Shown in pieces: positions 34,243 through 43,084 of a stretch of DNA of 64,000 nt. A program made the translations under genes and the position numbers. The DNA is taken from NCBI GenBank assembly GCA_913776825.1, contig CAJYPV010000002.1, forward strand, positions 114,118-178,117. The letters are read 5' to 3'. The notes under the pieces are model-generated. The model was not told where the DNA came from, made no database searches, and was given only the letters and a program-made list of their open reading frames with translations. The stretch comes from Burkholderiaceae bacterium. GTDB taxonomy: Bacteria > Pseudomonadota > Gammaproteobacteria > Burkholderiales > Burkholderiaceae_C. How positions within the stretch are numbered: position 1 is the stretch's first letter; the number at the start of each line of letters is the position of its first letter.

Positions 34243-35403
34243 TCAGGGCTGCAGCTTCCAGGTGCCGCCTTCGATCTTGACCATCACCCGGGCGCGCTGG
34301 TCCAGGCCCAGATGGTCGTTCGGCGACATGGTGAACACGCCATGCGAGGCGGGCAGTTCCTTGACGTTCTCCAGCGCATCCCGCAAGGCGACGCGGAACT
34401 GCGGCGTGCCGGGCTGGGCCTTCTTCAGCGCCTCCGGAATCGCGGCCTGCAGCAGCAGGCCGGCATCCCAGGCATGGCCGCCGAAGGTGGACACGCTGCC
34501 CTTGCCGAAGGCCGTCTCATAGGCGGTCACATAGGCCTTGGCGCTCTTCTTGGCGGGATGGTCCGCGGGCAGTTGGTCCACCACCAGCACCGGACCGGCC
34601 GGCAGGAAGGTGCCTTCCACATCCTTGCCGCCCACGCGCAGGAAATCATTGTTGGCCACGCCGTGGGTCTGGTAGAACTTGCCCGCGTAGCCGCGCTCCT
34701 TGAGCGTCTTCTGCGGCAGCGCCGCAGGCGTGCCGCTGCCGCCGATCAGCACCGCATCCGGACGGGCCGACAGGATCTTCAGCACCTGACCGGTCACCGA
34801 GGTGTCGGTGCGGTTGTAGCGCTCGTTGGCCACGATGCTCAGGCCCTTGCTGGCGGCCACCTTGTTGAACTCGCCATACCAGCCCTCGCCGTAGGCGTCG
34901 GCGAAGCCGATGTAGGCCACCGTCTTCACGCCCATCGCCTGCATGTGGCCGGCGATCGCCAGCGCCATCATGATGTCGTTCTGCGGCGTCTTGAAGACCC
35001 ACTTCTTCTTCGCATCCATCGGCTCGACGATGCGGGCCGACGCGGCCATCGAGATCATCGGCACCTGGGCTTCCGCGACCGCATCGATCATCGCCAGCGA
35101 ATTCGGCGTGACGGTGGAGCCGACCACCACATCCACCTTGTGCTCGCTGATCAGCTTGCGGGTGTTGGCCACCGCCGTGGTCGTGTCCGACGCATCGTCC
35201 AGGATCACCACGTTCACCTTCTGGCCGCCGATGATCTTGGGCATCAGGCTGAAGGTGCTCTTCTCCGGAATGCCGAGCGAGGCGGCCGGCCCGGTGGCCG
35301 ACACGGTGACGCCGATCTGGATGTCGGCGCGTGCCACGCTGGTCAGGCTCATCAGGGCCACGCCCGCCAGGGCCAGCCAGGTGCTTGTCTCGATGCGTTT
35401 CAT
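34243..35403 (-). CDS. Branched-chain-amino-acid-type ABC substrate-binding protein
   Basis: A 386-residue periplasmic solute-binding protein of the LivJ/LivK family. The signal peptide is WLALAGVALMSLTSVARA. It then shows IQIGVTVSATGPAASLGIPEKSTFSLMP, the family's first strand and ligand loop, and later VDVVVGSTVTPNSLAMIDAV and YRNRT-type residues. The ATG has GGAG directly upstream. No permease or ATPase gene lies near, so it must use components encoded elsewhere. Its place between paaR and paaZ suggests uptake of an aromatic acid such as phenylacetate, which relatives in aromatic-degradation clusters are thought to bind. Confidence 0.88.
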   Translation of the reverse strand: MKRIETSTWLALAGVALMSLTSVARADIQIGVTVSATGPAASLGIPEKSTFSLMPKIIGGQKVNVVILDDASDTTTAVANTRKLISEHKVDVVVGSTVTPNSLAMIDAVAEAQVPMISMAASARIVEPMDAKKKWVFKTPQNDIMMALAIAGHMQAMGVKTVAYIGFADAYGEGWYGEFNKVAASKGLSIVANERYNRTDTSVTGQVLKILSARPDAVLIGGSGTPAALPQKTLKERGYAGKFYQTHGVANNDFLRVGGKDVEGTFLPAGPVLVVDQLPADHPAKKSAKAYVTAYETAFGKGSVSTFGGHAWDAGLLLQAAIPEALKKAQPGTPQFRVALRDALENVKELPASHGVFTMSPNDHLGLDQRARVMVKIEGGTWKLQP

Positions 35404-35460
35404 GGAGTCTCCGTCAGAATTTTTAGGTCAGGAACGCAGAGGAACAGCCTCAGGACCGGC

Positions 35461-36108
35461 TCATGCAGGCGGCCCCAGGGCGGAACGGCCCGGATCGCTC
35501 ACGGCGGCCGGGTCGATCTTCACCGCGCCGAGCCCCCCGAAGAACAGGTCCGCGACCATCGGCGCCACCGCCTCATAGGTCAGGGCCCCGTCCGGGCGCA
35601 GCCAGGTGAAGGTCCAGTTGATCATGCCGAACAGCAGCATGGTCAGTGGCTTGTGCAGATGCGCGCCGCGCAGCTCCGGTCGCAGCGTGGCCACGGCATC
35701 GGCAAAGCGCGCCACGACCTGACGCTCGACATCCACCATCCGCGCGCGGTGGGTGTCGTCGAGGAATTTCATGTCCTCGGTCAGCACCCGGTGCTCGTTC
35801 TGGGATTCGCCGTAGGCCTGCACGAAGGAATGGATCAGCGCCCGCAGATGCTCCTGCGGCGGCAAGCCGCGCTGGCTCACCTCATCGACCAGCGCGACCA
35901 GATGCTGCAGATGGCTCTGGCAGATCTGCGCCAGCAGCTCATGCTTGTCGCGCACATAGTGATAGAGCGTGGGCTTGGACACCTCGCAGGCCTCGGCGAC
36001 CTGATTCATCGAGGTGGCGGGAAAGCCTTGGTTGGCGAACAGGCGGGCCGCCTGGGCGAGGATCTCCTCGCGGGTGGCATCGAATCCGGGGGCTCTGCCT
36101 CTGGCCAT
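35461..36108 (-). CDS. paaR: TetR-family regulator of phenylacetate genes (PaaR-like)
   Basis: A 215-residue TetR protein. The DNA-binding domain is residues about 12-58: TREEILAQAARLFANQGFPATSMNQVAEACEVSKPTLYHYV, with the HTH well preserved. The C-terminal ligand domain includes MLLFGMINWTFTWLRPDG, a signature of the PaaR/aromatic-CoA-responsive group. In betaproteobacteria PaaR represses paa genes and is released by phenylacetyl-CoA. It sits inside the operon after paaE. The palindrome between paaG and paaY is a fitting target; direct evidence is absent. Confidence 0.85.
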   Translation of the reverse strand: MARGRAPGFDATREEILAQAARLFANQGFPATSMNQVAEACEVSKPTLYHYVRDKHELLAQICQSHLQHLVALVDEVSQRGLPPQEHLRALIHSFVQAYGESQNEHRVLTEDMKFLDDTHRARMVDVERQVVARFADAVATLRPELRGAHLHKPLTMLLFGMINWTFTWLRPDGALTYEAVAPMVADLFFGGLGAVKIDPAAVSDPGRSALGPPA

Positions 36109-36277
36109 TTGAAGGGTCGGGTCTCGTGAAGGTCAAGGAAACGGGCGGAACGGGCCTAGCGGGCCTAGCGGAAGAAACGGGCGCAGCGACCATGCCGCAC
36201 CTGCCGTCGTGCCGCCGCGGGCCGAGCAGCGCCGCGGCGCACCACGGCCTTCGCACGCTCGGGCAGGACCGGCGGCA

Positions 36278-37357
36278 TCAGCGCTCGTCGAAGGAAATCA
36301 CCAGACGCGGCGTCAGCGCATGCGCCTGGCAGCTGAGGATAAAGCCTGCCGCCACCTCATGTTTCTCCAGCGCGAAATTCTTGTCCATGCGGACCTCCCC
36401 TTCCAGCAGCTTGCAGCGGCAGGTGGAGCACACGCCGCTCTTGCAGGAGAACGGCACATCCATGCCGGCGCGGGCGGCGGCATCCAGCAGGCTCGGATCG
36501 CTCTTGCGGAACTCGATCTCGCGCGAGACGCCATCGCGAATCACCAGCACCTTGGCGGCTTCGGCATCCTCGTCATGCACCTCATGCGGCGCCGGGCGGC
36601 CGGTCTGCATCTCAGGCGTGCCGAAGCGCTCGATGTGGATGCGGTCCTCCGGCACGCCGGCCTGGCGCAAGGCGGCTTCCGCCTGCTCATTCATCTCGAA
36701 CGGGCCGCAGACGAAGACCTGATCCAGCCCCGCCGCCGGCACCGGTCCGGCCAGGAACTCGGCCAGCTTGGCCTGGTCCAGACGCCCGGCCATCAGCGGT
36801 GAATCGACCTGCTCGCGTGAGAACACATGGTGCAGCGACAGCCGCGTCAGATAGCGGTTCTTCAGGTCTTCCAGCTCTTCCTTGAACATGGTGGTCGCCG
36901 GACGACGATTCCCATAGATCAGGGTGAATCGGCTCATCGGCTCGCGGGCCAGCACCGTCTTCATGATCGACAGGATGGGCGTGATGCCCGAGCCCGCCGC
37001 GATGCCCAGATAGTGCCGCGCCGCCGACGGATCCAGCGGCACATGGAAGCGGCCCTGCGGCGGGAAGACCTGGATCTCGTCGCCCGGACGCAGCCGCTCA
37101 TGCACCCAGCTGGAGAAGGCGCCGCCAGCGACATGGCGCACGCCGACCCGCAGTTCGTTGTCGTCGACGCCCGCGCAGATGGAATAGGACCGGCGCAGGT
37201 CCTGGCCATCGACCTCGCCGCGCAGGGTCAGGTATTGACCCTGGGTGAAGCGGAAGGTGTCGCGCAGCGCTTCGGGCACATCGAAGCAGAGCACCACGGC
37301 ATCGTCGGTGTCCTGATGCTTGGCGCGCAGGCGCAGCGGGTGAAAGTGCAGGCTCAT
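36278..37357 (-). CDS. paaE: Phenylacetyl-CoA epoxidase, reductase subunit
   Basis: The 359-residue electron-transfer subunit has a ferredoxin-reductase half and a C-terminal plant-type 2Fe-2S domain. The FAD motif is RRSYSICAG, the NAD(P)H site includes GIAAGSGITPILS and VCGPFEMN, and the cluster cysteines are in SCKSGVCSTCRCKLLEG with a final Cys in FILSCQA. It passes electrons from NADPH to the PaaA di-iron centre. It follows paaD by about 85 bases and precedes paaR on the same strand. Cytoplasmic. Confidence 0.96.
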   Translation of the reverse strand: MSLHFHPLRLRAKHQDTDDAVVLCFDVPEALRDTFRFTQGQYLTLRGEVDGQDLRRSYSICAGVDDNELRVGVRHVAGGAFSSWVHERLRPGDEIQVFPPQGRFHVPLDPSAARHYLGIAAGSGITPILSIMKTVLAREPMSRFTLIYGNRRPATTMFKEELEDLKNRYLTRLSLHHVFSREQVDSPLMAGRLDQAKLAEFLAGPVPAAGLDQVFVCGPFEMNEQAEAALRQAGVPEDRIHIERFGTPEMQTGRPAPHEVHDEDAEAAKVLVIRDGVSREIEFRKSDPSLLDAAARAGMDVPFSCKSGVCSTCRCKLLEGEVRMDKNFALEKHEVAAGFILSCQAHALTPRLVISFDER

Positions 37358-37418
37358 GGCGGAACTCGGGTTGGGACCGGCGGGGTCAGCCGGTCGGCAG
37401 GTCAGCGGACCCGATCGG

Positions 37419-37448
37419 TGCGATCAGGTGCGATCAGGTGCGATCAGA
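37419..37448. repeat. 10-base tandem repeat at the paaD-paaE junction
   Basis: Three copies of TGCGATCAGG (last one imperfect) overlap the paaD stop codon and the spacer to paaE. Probably slippage-derived. Confidence 0.7.
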
Positions 37449-37959
37449 TCGGTTTGAAATGTTCAAAGGGTTCGCGGCAGTCCAGGCAGCGATGCAGGGC
37501 CTTGCAGGCGGTCGAGCCGAAGGCGGACAGCCGCTCGGTGTGGTGGCTGCCGCAACGGGGACAGGCCAGCGGCGGCTCACGGCGCACGAGCCGGATCGGC
37601 ACGCCCTGCGCCGCGTCGACCGGTCCCGGCGGCGCGATGCCATAGCGGCGCAGCTTCTCGCGGCCTTCCTCGGTGATCCAGTCGGTGGTCCAGGCGGGTG
37701 CGCGCTGCAGGGTGACCGTCACCGTGCCGAAGCGCGACAGCGCGTCCTGCACCTGCTGGTGGATCACCTCGGTGGCCGGGCAGCCGGAATAGGTGGGCGT
37801 GAGCACGACCTCCAGGCCGTCCGCGGTCTCGATGAGGTCGCGCACGATGCCCAGCTCCACCAGCGACACCGCCGGCACTTCCGGATCCGGCACCTGCGCG
37901 AGCACCTCCCAGGCTGCGGACAGCCGCCCGCAGCCGCGATCGACAGCGGCCGGCGCCAT
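37444..37959 (-). CDS. paaD: Phenylacetyl-CoA epoxidase accessory subunit PaaD
   Basis: A 171-residue MIP18/DUF59 family protein. The domain core is VPDPEVPAVSLVELGIVRDL and VLTPTYSGCPATEVI, with the conserved Cys; the C-terminal part carries two Cys pairs, CPRCG and CLDCRE, forming a probable zinc/Fe-S site. It is needed for the PaaABC(D)E epoxidase, likely in metal-centre maturation. Its ATG at 37959 comes directly after the paaC stop; GTG codons at 37965 and 37968 are alternative starts that would overlap paaC. Confidence 0.93.
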   Translation of the reverse strand: MAPAAVDRGCGRLSAAWEVLAQVPDPEVPAVSLVELGIVRDLIETADGLEVVLTPTYSGCPATEVIHQQVQDALSRFGTVTVTLQRAPAWTTDWITEEGREKLRRYGIAPPGPVDAAQGVPIRLVRREPPLACPRCGSHHTERLSAFGSTACKALHRCLDCREPFEHFKPI

Positions 37960-37961
37960 GC

Positions 37962-38735
37962 TCACCACACCCCGCCGGGATAGGCGCGCTGCAGCGACTG
38001 CATCGTCGCCAGCATGTGGCCCATGTGCTCGCTGTGCACGCCCAGCCGGCCGGCGTAGACATGCGGCGTGTCGGCCGGACGGGCCAGTCGCGCCTCGGCC
38101 AGCACCTCATTCATCGCGGCATCCCAGTCCGGCTTCAGGCTGGACCAGGCGGGCCCCAGACCGCTGCGTTCGGCGGCGGCATCGATGTCGTCGGCGGCGA
38201 ACAGCTCATTCACATAGGGCCAGAGCTGAGCCAGCGCGGTCGTGATGCGACGGGTGGATTCCTCCGACCCATCGCCCAGCCGCACCACCCATTCCGCCGC
38301 ATGCTGCTGGTGATAGCGCACTTCCTTCACCGCCTTGGCCGCGATGGCGGCGACCTCGGCATCCGACGACGCCTGCAGCCGCGTCCACAGCGGCAGCAGC
38401 CAGCAGGCCGCGATCAGGTTGCGCGCCTGGGTGAAGGCGAAATCACCGCGCGGCAATTCCATGATCACCGGGTTCAGGTAGTGACGCTCGTCGCGCAGGA
38501 AGGCGAGCTGGTCTTCGTCCAGTGTCGGGCCATCGAGCTGACCGGCGCGGGTCAGCAGCGCGCGGGCCTGGCCGAGCAGGTCCAGCGCGATGTTGCCCAG
38601 CGCCAGATCCTCTTCCAGGATCGGCGCATGGCCGCACCATTCGGACAGCCGGTGCGACAGCACCAGGCAGGCATCGCCCAGGCGCAGCAGATAGCGCACC
38701 TCGTCACGGGCGCTCGGTTGGATGGAGGCAGTCAT
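37962..38735 (-). CDS. paaC: Phenylacetyl-CoA epoxidase structural subunit PaaC
   Basis: The 257-residue four-helix-bundle subunit partners the catalytic PaaA. Family stretches visible are LRLGDACLVLSHRLSEWCGHAPILEEDLALGNIALDLLGQAR, DERHYLNPVIMELPRGDFAFT and KEVRYHQQHAAEWVVRLGDG. It lacks a complete di-iron ligand set, as expected for the structural partner. The stop overlaps the region of the paaD start, and paaB precedes it by 19 bases; the operon order A-B-C-D-E is conserved. Confidence 0.95.
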   Translation of the reverse strand: MTASIQPSARDEVRYLLRLGDACLVLSHRLSEWCGHAPILEEDLALGNIALDLLGQARALLTRAGQLDGPTLDEDQLAFLRDERHYLNPVIMELPRGDFAFTQARNLIAACWLLPLWTRLQASSDAEVAAIAAKAVKEVRYHQQHAAEWVVRLGDGSEESTRRITTALAQLWPYVNELFAADDIDAAAERSGLGPAWSSLKPDWDAAMNEVLAEARLARPADTPHVYAGRLGVHSEHMGHMLATMQSLQRAYPGGVW

Positions 38736-38754
38736 AGGCGGATTCCGTCCTCAT

Positions 38755-39060
38755 TCACATGTGATCGAGCGACGCCGGCAGCTCGTAGAAGGTCGGATGC
38801 CGATAGACCTTGTCCTCCATCGGATCGAACAGCATCGACTTCTCGCCCGGATCGGAGGCCACGATCGCCGAAGAAGGCACCACCCAGATGCTCACGCCTT
38901 CCTGGCGACGGGTGTAGACATCACGGGCCATCTGCAGCGCCATCTTGGCGTCGGGCGCATGCAGGCTGCCGCAGTGCTTGTGGTCCAGGCCCGCCTTGTT
39001 GCGGACGAAGACTTCCCACAGAGGCCATTCCTGGCCGCCGGTTTGTTGATTGATGCTCAT
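38755..39060 (-). CDS. paaB: Phenylacetyl-CoA epoxidase small subunit PaaB
   Basis: A 101-residue subunit with the family's typical text: EWPLWEVFVRNKAGLDHKHCGSLHAPDAKMALQMARDVYTRR and SIWVVPSSAI, ending with KVYRHPTFYELP. It is required for the stability of the PaaABC complex. The size equals E. coli PaaB. Flanked by paaA (96 bases upstream) and paaC. Confidence 0.96.
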   Translation of the reverse strand: MSINQQTGGQEWPLWEVFVRNKAGLDHKHCGSLHAPDAKMALQMARDVYTRRQEGVSIWVVPSSAIVASDPGEKSMLFDPMEDKVYRHPTFYELPASLDHM

Positions 39061-39094
39061 GATGGGCGGGCTCGAAAACAGATCGATGGAATGA

Positions 39095-39137
39095 GGAATG
39101 CGGCGGGATGCGGCGGAATGCGGCGGAATGCGGAGGA
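39095..39137. repeat. 9-base tandem repeat between paaA and paaB
   Basis: About four units of AATGCGGCG(G) with small changes fill the paaA-paaB spacer. No start or stop is affected. A phase or spacing effect on paaB translation is conceivable but unsupported. Confidence 0.7.
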
Positions 39138-39156
39138 TCAGCGCGATCAGCCGTGA

Positions 39157-40158
39157 TCAGGCCGCCTGGGCCTGGGTTGCGCGCTTGCGCGCATGGGCCA
39201 GGGCCGCCTCGCGCACCCAGGCGCCGTCGTCCCAGGCTTTGACCCGGGTCTGCAGCCGATCGGTGTTGCAGGGGCCGTTGCCGCCGACGACGCGCCAGAA
39301 CTCGTTCCAGTCGATGGCACCGAAGTCGTAGTGATCGCGCTCGGAATTCCAGGCCAGGTCCGGATCGGGCAGCGTGATGCCCAGCAGCTCGGCCTGCGGC
39401 ACGGTGGCGTCGACGAACTTCTGGCGCAGCTCATCATTGGTCAGCCGCTTGATGCCCCAGCGCATCGACTGCTCGGAGTTGGGCGAGTCCTTGTCCGCCG
39501 GGCCGAACATCATCAGCGACGGCCACCACCAGCGGTTCACCGCGTCCTGGACCATCGCCTTCTGCGCGTCGGTGCCGTCGCGCATCATGGTCAGCAGGCT
39601 TTCATAGCCCTGGCGCTGATGGAAGCTTTCCTCGCGGCAGATGCGGATCATCGCGCGGGCATAGGGGCCGTACGAGCAGCGGCACAGCGGCACCTGGTTC
39701 ATGATGGCCGCGCCATCCACCAGCCAGCCGATGACGCCGATGTCGGCCCAGGTCAGCGTCGGGTAGTTGAAGATCGAGCTGTATTTGGCGCGGCCCGTGT
39801 GCAGCGCGTCGAGCATCTGGTCGCGGCTGGTGCCGAGGGTCTCGGCGGCGGAGTAGAGGTAGAGCCCGTGGCCGCCTTCGTCCTGCACCTTCGCCAGCAG
39901 GATGGCCTTGCGCTTGAGCGTGGGCGCGCGGGTGATCCAGTTGCCCTCGGGCAGCATGCCGACGATCTCCGAATGCGCATGCTGGCTGATCTGCCGCACC
40001 AGCGTCTTGCGGTAGTGGTCGGGCATCCAGTCCTTGGCTTCGATGAAATCACCCGCATCGATGCGGGCCTCGAAGGCCTGGTTGCGCTGCTGCTCCTCGG
40101 CCGTCTGCAGCTTGGCCGCCTGGTCCTGCGGACCGACGCTCATGGCTTGGGTGTACAT
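39157..40158 (-). CDS. paaA: Phenylacetyl-CoA 1,2-epoxidase catalytic subunit
   Basis: A 333-residue di-iron oxygenase subunit that epoxidises the aromatic ring of phenylacetyl-CoA. The helix motifs holding the iron ligands are visible: [20 protein letters not shown] (E and H), and [15 protein letters not shown] (E-x-x-H). The N-terminal [42 protein letters not shown] is almost invariant in the family. The ATG at 40158 has AGGAG at seven bases. It lies 75 bases after paaK and before paaB in the operon. Confidence 0.97.
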   Translation of the reverse strand: MYTQAMSVGPQDQAAKLQTAEEQQRNQAFEARIDAGDFIEAKDWMPDHYRKTLVRQISQHAHSEIVGMLPEGNWITRAPTLKRKAILLAKVQDEGGHGLYLYSAAETLGTSRDQMLDALHTGRAKYSSIFNYPTLTWADIGVIGWLVDGAAIMNQVPLCRCSYGPYARAMIRICREESFHQRQGYESLLTMMRDGTDAQKAMVQDAVNRWWWPSLMMFGPADKDSPNSEQSMRWGIKRLTNDELRQKFVDATVPQAELLGITLPDPDLAWNSERDHYDFGAIDWNEFWRVVGGNGPCNTDRLQTRVKAWDDGAWVREAALAHARKRATQAQAA

Positions 40159-40233
40159 CTCTGCTCCTGGAAGCGGGTCCTCGTGAGACCCGGTCTGTCT
40201 GGACGGCGACCGCCTGAGGCGGGCGCCGAGGGC

Positions 40234-41541
40234 TCATCGCGGGCGTTTGTCCACCACTCGGCGGGCCTTGCCGACAAGGGTGCGTTCGATCGAATCCGGC
40301 GCGCCGACACTGACCCGTGTCGACACCCCGATCAAGGTCTTGATGCGCTGCTGCAGCGTGCTCGCCACCTGGGCCGTGTCCACGCCCTGCCCCACCGCGG
40401 ACAGCTCGCAGCGCACCTCGACCTCATCGAGATGCCCGTCGCGGCTGACCACGATCTGGTATTGGCCGGACAAGCCGGGCTGCGCCAGCACCAGTTCCTC
40501 GATCTGAGTCGGGAACAGGTTGACGCCGCGAATGATCAGCATGTCGTCGCTGCGGCCGACGATCTTGCCCATGCGGCGCATGCTGCGCGCCGTCGGCGGC
40601 AGCAGCCGGGTCAGGTCGCGGGTGCGGTAGCGGATCACCGGCAGCGCTTCCTTGGTGAGCGAGGTGAAGACCAGCTCGCCTTCGGATCCTTCGGGCAGCA
40701 CCTCCCCGGTCTCGGGGTCGATGATCTCGGGGTAGAAATGGTCTTCCCAGATCACCGGGCCATCCTTGGTCTCGATGCATTCGCTGGCCACGCCCGGGCC
40801 CATCACTTCGGACAGCCCATAGATGTCCACCGCATCAATGCCGGCCTTGGCCTCGATCTCGCGCCGCATCGCCTCGGTCCAGGGCTCCGCGCCGAACACG
40901 CCGACCTGCAGCGAGCTGTCTCGAGCATCCAGGCCCTGTCGCGCGAATTCCTCGATGATCACCTGCATGTAGCTCGGCGTGACCATGATGACGTCGGGCT
41001 GGAAGTCGCGGATCAGCTGGACCTGCTTCTCGGTCTGACCGCCCGACATCGGGATGACGGTGCAACCCAGCCGCTCCGCGCCGTAATGCGCGCCGAGGCC
41101 GCCGGTGAACAGTCCGTAGCCGTAAGCGACATGGACGAGGTCGCCGGGTCGCGTCCCGGCGGCGCGCAATGAGCGCGCGACCAGATCGGCCCAATGGTCG
41201 ATGTCCTGCCGGGTGTAGCCGACCACCGTCGGCTTGCCGGTCGTGCCGGAGGACGCATGCAGCCGCACCACCTGCTGCCGCGGCACCGCCAGCATGCCGA
41301 AGGGATAGTGCTCGCGCAGATGCTGCTTGGTGGTGAACGGGAACAGGCGCAGGTCCGCGAGATCCTTGAGATCGGACGGATGCACGCCTTTCGCATCGAA
41401 GGCGGCGCGGTAGTGCGGCACCTGCTCATACGCCAGCGACAGCGTGCGGCGCAGTCGCTGCAGTTGCAGCGCGCGCAGCTCGTCCTGGCTGGCGCGTTCG
41501 ATGGGTTCGAGATCGCCCGGGGCGGGACGTTTCACCGGCAT
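40234..41541 (-). CDS. paaK: Phenylacetate-CoA ligase
   Basis: This 435-residue AMP-forming ligase activates phenylacetate with CoA. The P-loop-like motif is ASSGTTGKPTVVGYT, followed by GYGLFTGGLGAHYGAERLG and the family's YGLSEVMGPGVA. The C-terminal swinging domain includes IRTRDLT-type residues (YRTRDLTRLLPP) and a Lys near the end in GKARRVVD. The first step of the pathway; cytoplasmic. It follows paaI by 12 bases. Confidence 0.96.
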   Translation of the reverse strand: MPVKRPAPGDLEPIERASQDELRALQLQRLRRTLSLAYEQVPHYRAAFDAKGVHPSDLKDLADLRLFPFTTKQHLREHYPFGMLAVPRQQVVRLHASSGTTGKPTVVGYTRQDIDHWADLVARSLRAAGTRPGDLVHVAYGYGLFTGGLGAHYGAERLGCTVIPMSGGQTEKQVQLIRDFQPDVIMVTPSYMQVIIEEFARQGLDARDSSLQVGVFGAEPWTEAMRREIEAKAGIDAVDIYGLSEVMGPGVASECIETKDGPVIWEDHFYPEIIDPETGEVLPEGSEGELVFTSLTKEALPVIRYRTRDLTRLLPPTARSMRRMGKIVGRSDDMLIIRGVNLFPTQIEELVLAQPGLSGQYQIVVSRDGHLDEVEVRCELSAVGQGVDTAQVASTLQQRIKTLIGVSTRVSVGAPDSIERTLVGKARRVVDKRPR

Positions 41542-41553
41542 GGCATCGGACTC

Positions 41554-42045
41554 CTAAGCCTGGTCGGCGACGGCCGCTTCCGACACCACGGGCTTGCCCT
41601 TGAGGCGATAGGAACGGCCGCGGAAGACGGCGATCAGCTCGTCGCGCTGGTTGGCGAGGGTGATGTCGTAGACACCGGTGCGGCCGGCCAGCGAGACCTC
41701 GCTCGCCACCGCGGTGAGCACATCGCCGGCCCGGGATGGCGCGACGATGTCGATCGCGAAACCGGAGGCCACCGTCATCTCGTTGTACGAGTTGCAGGCG
41801 AAGGCGAAGCAGGAATCGGCCAGCGTGGTGACGAAGCCGCCGTGGCAGATGTCGAAGCCGTTGAGCATGTCGTCCCGCACCGTCATGCGCAGCGTGGCGG
41901 TGCCCGGCGCGATGGACAGCACCTCGATGCCCAGGCTGCGGGTGGCGCGGTCACGGGCCAGCATGGCGTCGCGCACCTGCTCGGCCAGTTGCTGGCGGGC
42001 GGCATCGCCCTGGGGCGCATGGGAAGCGGGCGACGCGCTGCTCAT
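41554..42045 (-). CDS. paaI: Hydroxyphenylacetyl-CoA thioesterase
   Basis: A 163-residue hot-dog thioesterase with the core GFDICHGGFVTTLADSCFAFACNSY, in which the Asp of LAD is the catalytic carboxylate, and FAIDIVAPSRAGDVLTAVA. It removes CoA from dead-end pathway products. The start ATG overlaps the paaG stop by one base (TGATG), so the pair is translationally coupled. Confidence 0.94.
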   Translation of the reverse strand: MSSASPASHAPQGDAARQQLAEQVRDAMLARDRATRSLGIEVLSIAPGTATLRMTVRDDMLNGFDICHGGFVTTLADSCFAFACNSYNEMTVASGFAIDIVAPSRAGDVLTAVASEVSLAGRTGVYDITLANQRDELIAVFRGRSYRLKGKPVVSEAAVADQA

Positions 42046-42932
42046 CAGCGATCCTTGAACTGCGGCGCGCGCTTGGTCAGGAAGGCAGCGGCACCTTCCA
42101 GATAGTCGTGCGCATAACCGAGCTGGCTTTGCAGACGGGCTTCCATCTTCAGCGCGTCTTCGAATTCCAGGTCCATGGCCGCGTCCAGTGCCTCACGGGT
42201 CTGGACCAGCGCGCGGGTCGGCATGCTGGCCAGGCGCTGGGCCAGCGCCATCGCCTCGGAGGCCAGCTCCGCATCCGGCACGCAGCGGGCGATCAGGCCC
42301 CACTGCTGGGCCTCGGCGGCGGAGAGCTTCTCGCCCAGCAGCGTGAGCTGCAAGGCCCGCGCACGGCCGACCAGACGCGTCAGCAGCCAGGTGCCGCCGC
42401 AGTCGGGCACCAGCCCGATCTTCGAGAAGGCCTGGATGAATGATGCGGACTGCGCGGCGACGACCAGGTCACAGCCCAAAGCCAGGTTGGCGCCCGCGCC
42501 GGCCGCCACGCCGTTGACCGCGCAGAGCGTCGGCACCGGCATGCTGCGCAGCCGCAGCGCGAGCGGGATGTAGTAGTGATCGAGCAGGTTGCCGATGTCC
42601 TTGGCCTTGGGACGGCGGTGCGGATCGACCTCGCCGTCGGGGGCATCGAATTCGGGCTTGATGTGGGGATCGGACAGATCCTGACCGGCGCAAAAGGCGC
42701 GACCGGAACCGGTGATGAGCACCGCCCGCACGTCCGTGTCCTTGGCGGCATCGTCCAGGGCGATGCGCAACTGGCCCAGCAGGCCGGTCGTGAACGCATT
42801 GAGCGCTTGCGGCCGGTTCAGGGTCAGGACGCGCACGGCGCCTTCGCGACTGACCCGCAACGGGGCGTCGGGACTGTCCGTGTCTGCGGGACGGTCCGAC
42901 CGCGGCAGGGGGGCGTGCGGGGCGGTGCTCAT
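42045..42932 (-). CDS. paaG: 2-(1,2-epoxy-1,2-dihydrophenyl)acetyl-CoA isomerase
   Basis: A 295-residue crotonase-fold isomerase that converts the ring epoxide to oxepin-CoA. N-terminal strand RVLTLNRPQALNAFT, the oxyanion segment GRAFCAGQDLSDP and VNGVAAGAGANLALGCDLVVAA are the family motifs; IGLVPDCGGTWLLTRLVG is typical of PaaG, with its Asp. Start at 42932 gives GGAGA eight bases before; an in-frame extension to 43043 would read through the operator and is rejected. It is the first gene of the minus-strand paa operon. Confidence 0.95.
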   Translation of the reverse strand: MSTAPHAPLPRSDRPADTDSPDAPLRVSREGAVRVLTLNRPQALNAFTTGLLGQLRIALDDAAKDTDVRAVLITGSGRAFCAGQDLSDPHIKPEFDAPDGEVDPHRRPKAKDIGNLLDHYYIPLALRLRSMPVPTLCAVNGVAAGAGANLALGCDLVVAAQSASFIQAFSKIGLVPDCGGTWLLTRLVGRARALQLTLLGEKLSAAEAQQWGLIARCVPDAELASEAMALAQRLASMPTRALVQTREALDAAMDLEFEDALKMEARLQSQLGYAHDYLEGAAAFLTKRAPQFKDR

Positions 42933-42997
42933 TCGGCTTGTCTCCTCAGCCTTGTGGGGATTCAGCTTTTTCAGCTTTTTTGAGTCGATATTCAATT

Positions 42998-43013
42998 TAC
43001 CGACCGGTCGGTA
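42998..43013. promoter_or_regulatory. Perfect 16-bp palindrome, probable PaaR operator
   Basis: TACCGACCGGTCGGTA is a perfect 16-base dyad in the 152-base gap between divergent paaG and paaY, and sits in an AT-rich patch where both promoters are expected. Symmetric ACCGNNNNCGGT elements are typical TetR/PaaR operators. The regulator gene in the same operon belongs to that family. The other upstream gaps of the paa block that I read do not contain a copy. Confidence 0.82.
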
Positions 43014-43084
43014 GATACTACGCAGCTTCCCCTCCCAAAACAAGGTGGGAGAACTAGGGTTACCACCTAATTTGGAGTGCTTCC

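Noticed and set aside
31994..34522. 842-codon plus-strand open frame opposite paaZ
   Set aside because: It is an antisense shadow caused by high GC at third positions; composition is Arg/His/Gln-rich, and paaZ on the other strand has clear family motifs.
34312..36129. 605-codon plus-strand open frame over the solute-binding and TetR genes
   Set aside because: Arg/His-rich shadow with no recognisable domain, crossing two well-supported genes.
39193..41172. 659-codon plus-strand frame opposite paaA and paaK
   Set aside because: Antisense shadow; the minus-strand frames match PaaA and PaaK along their whole length.
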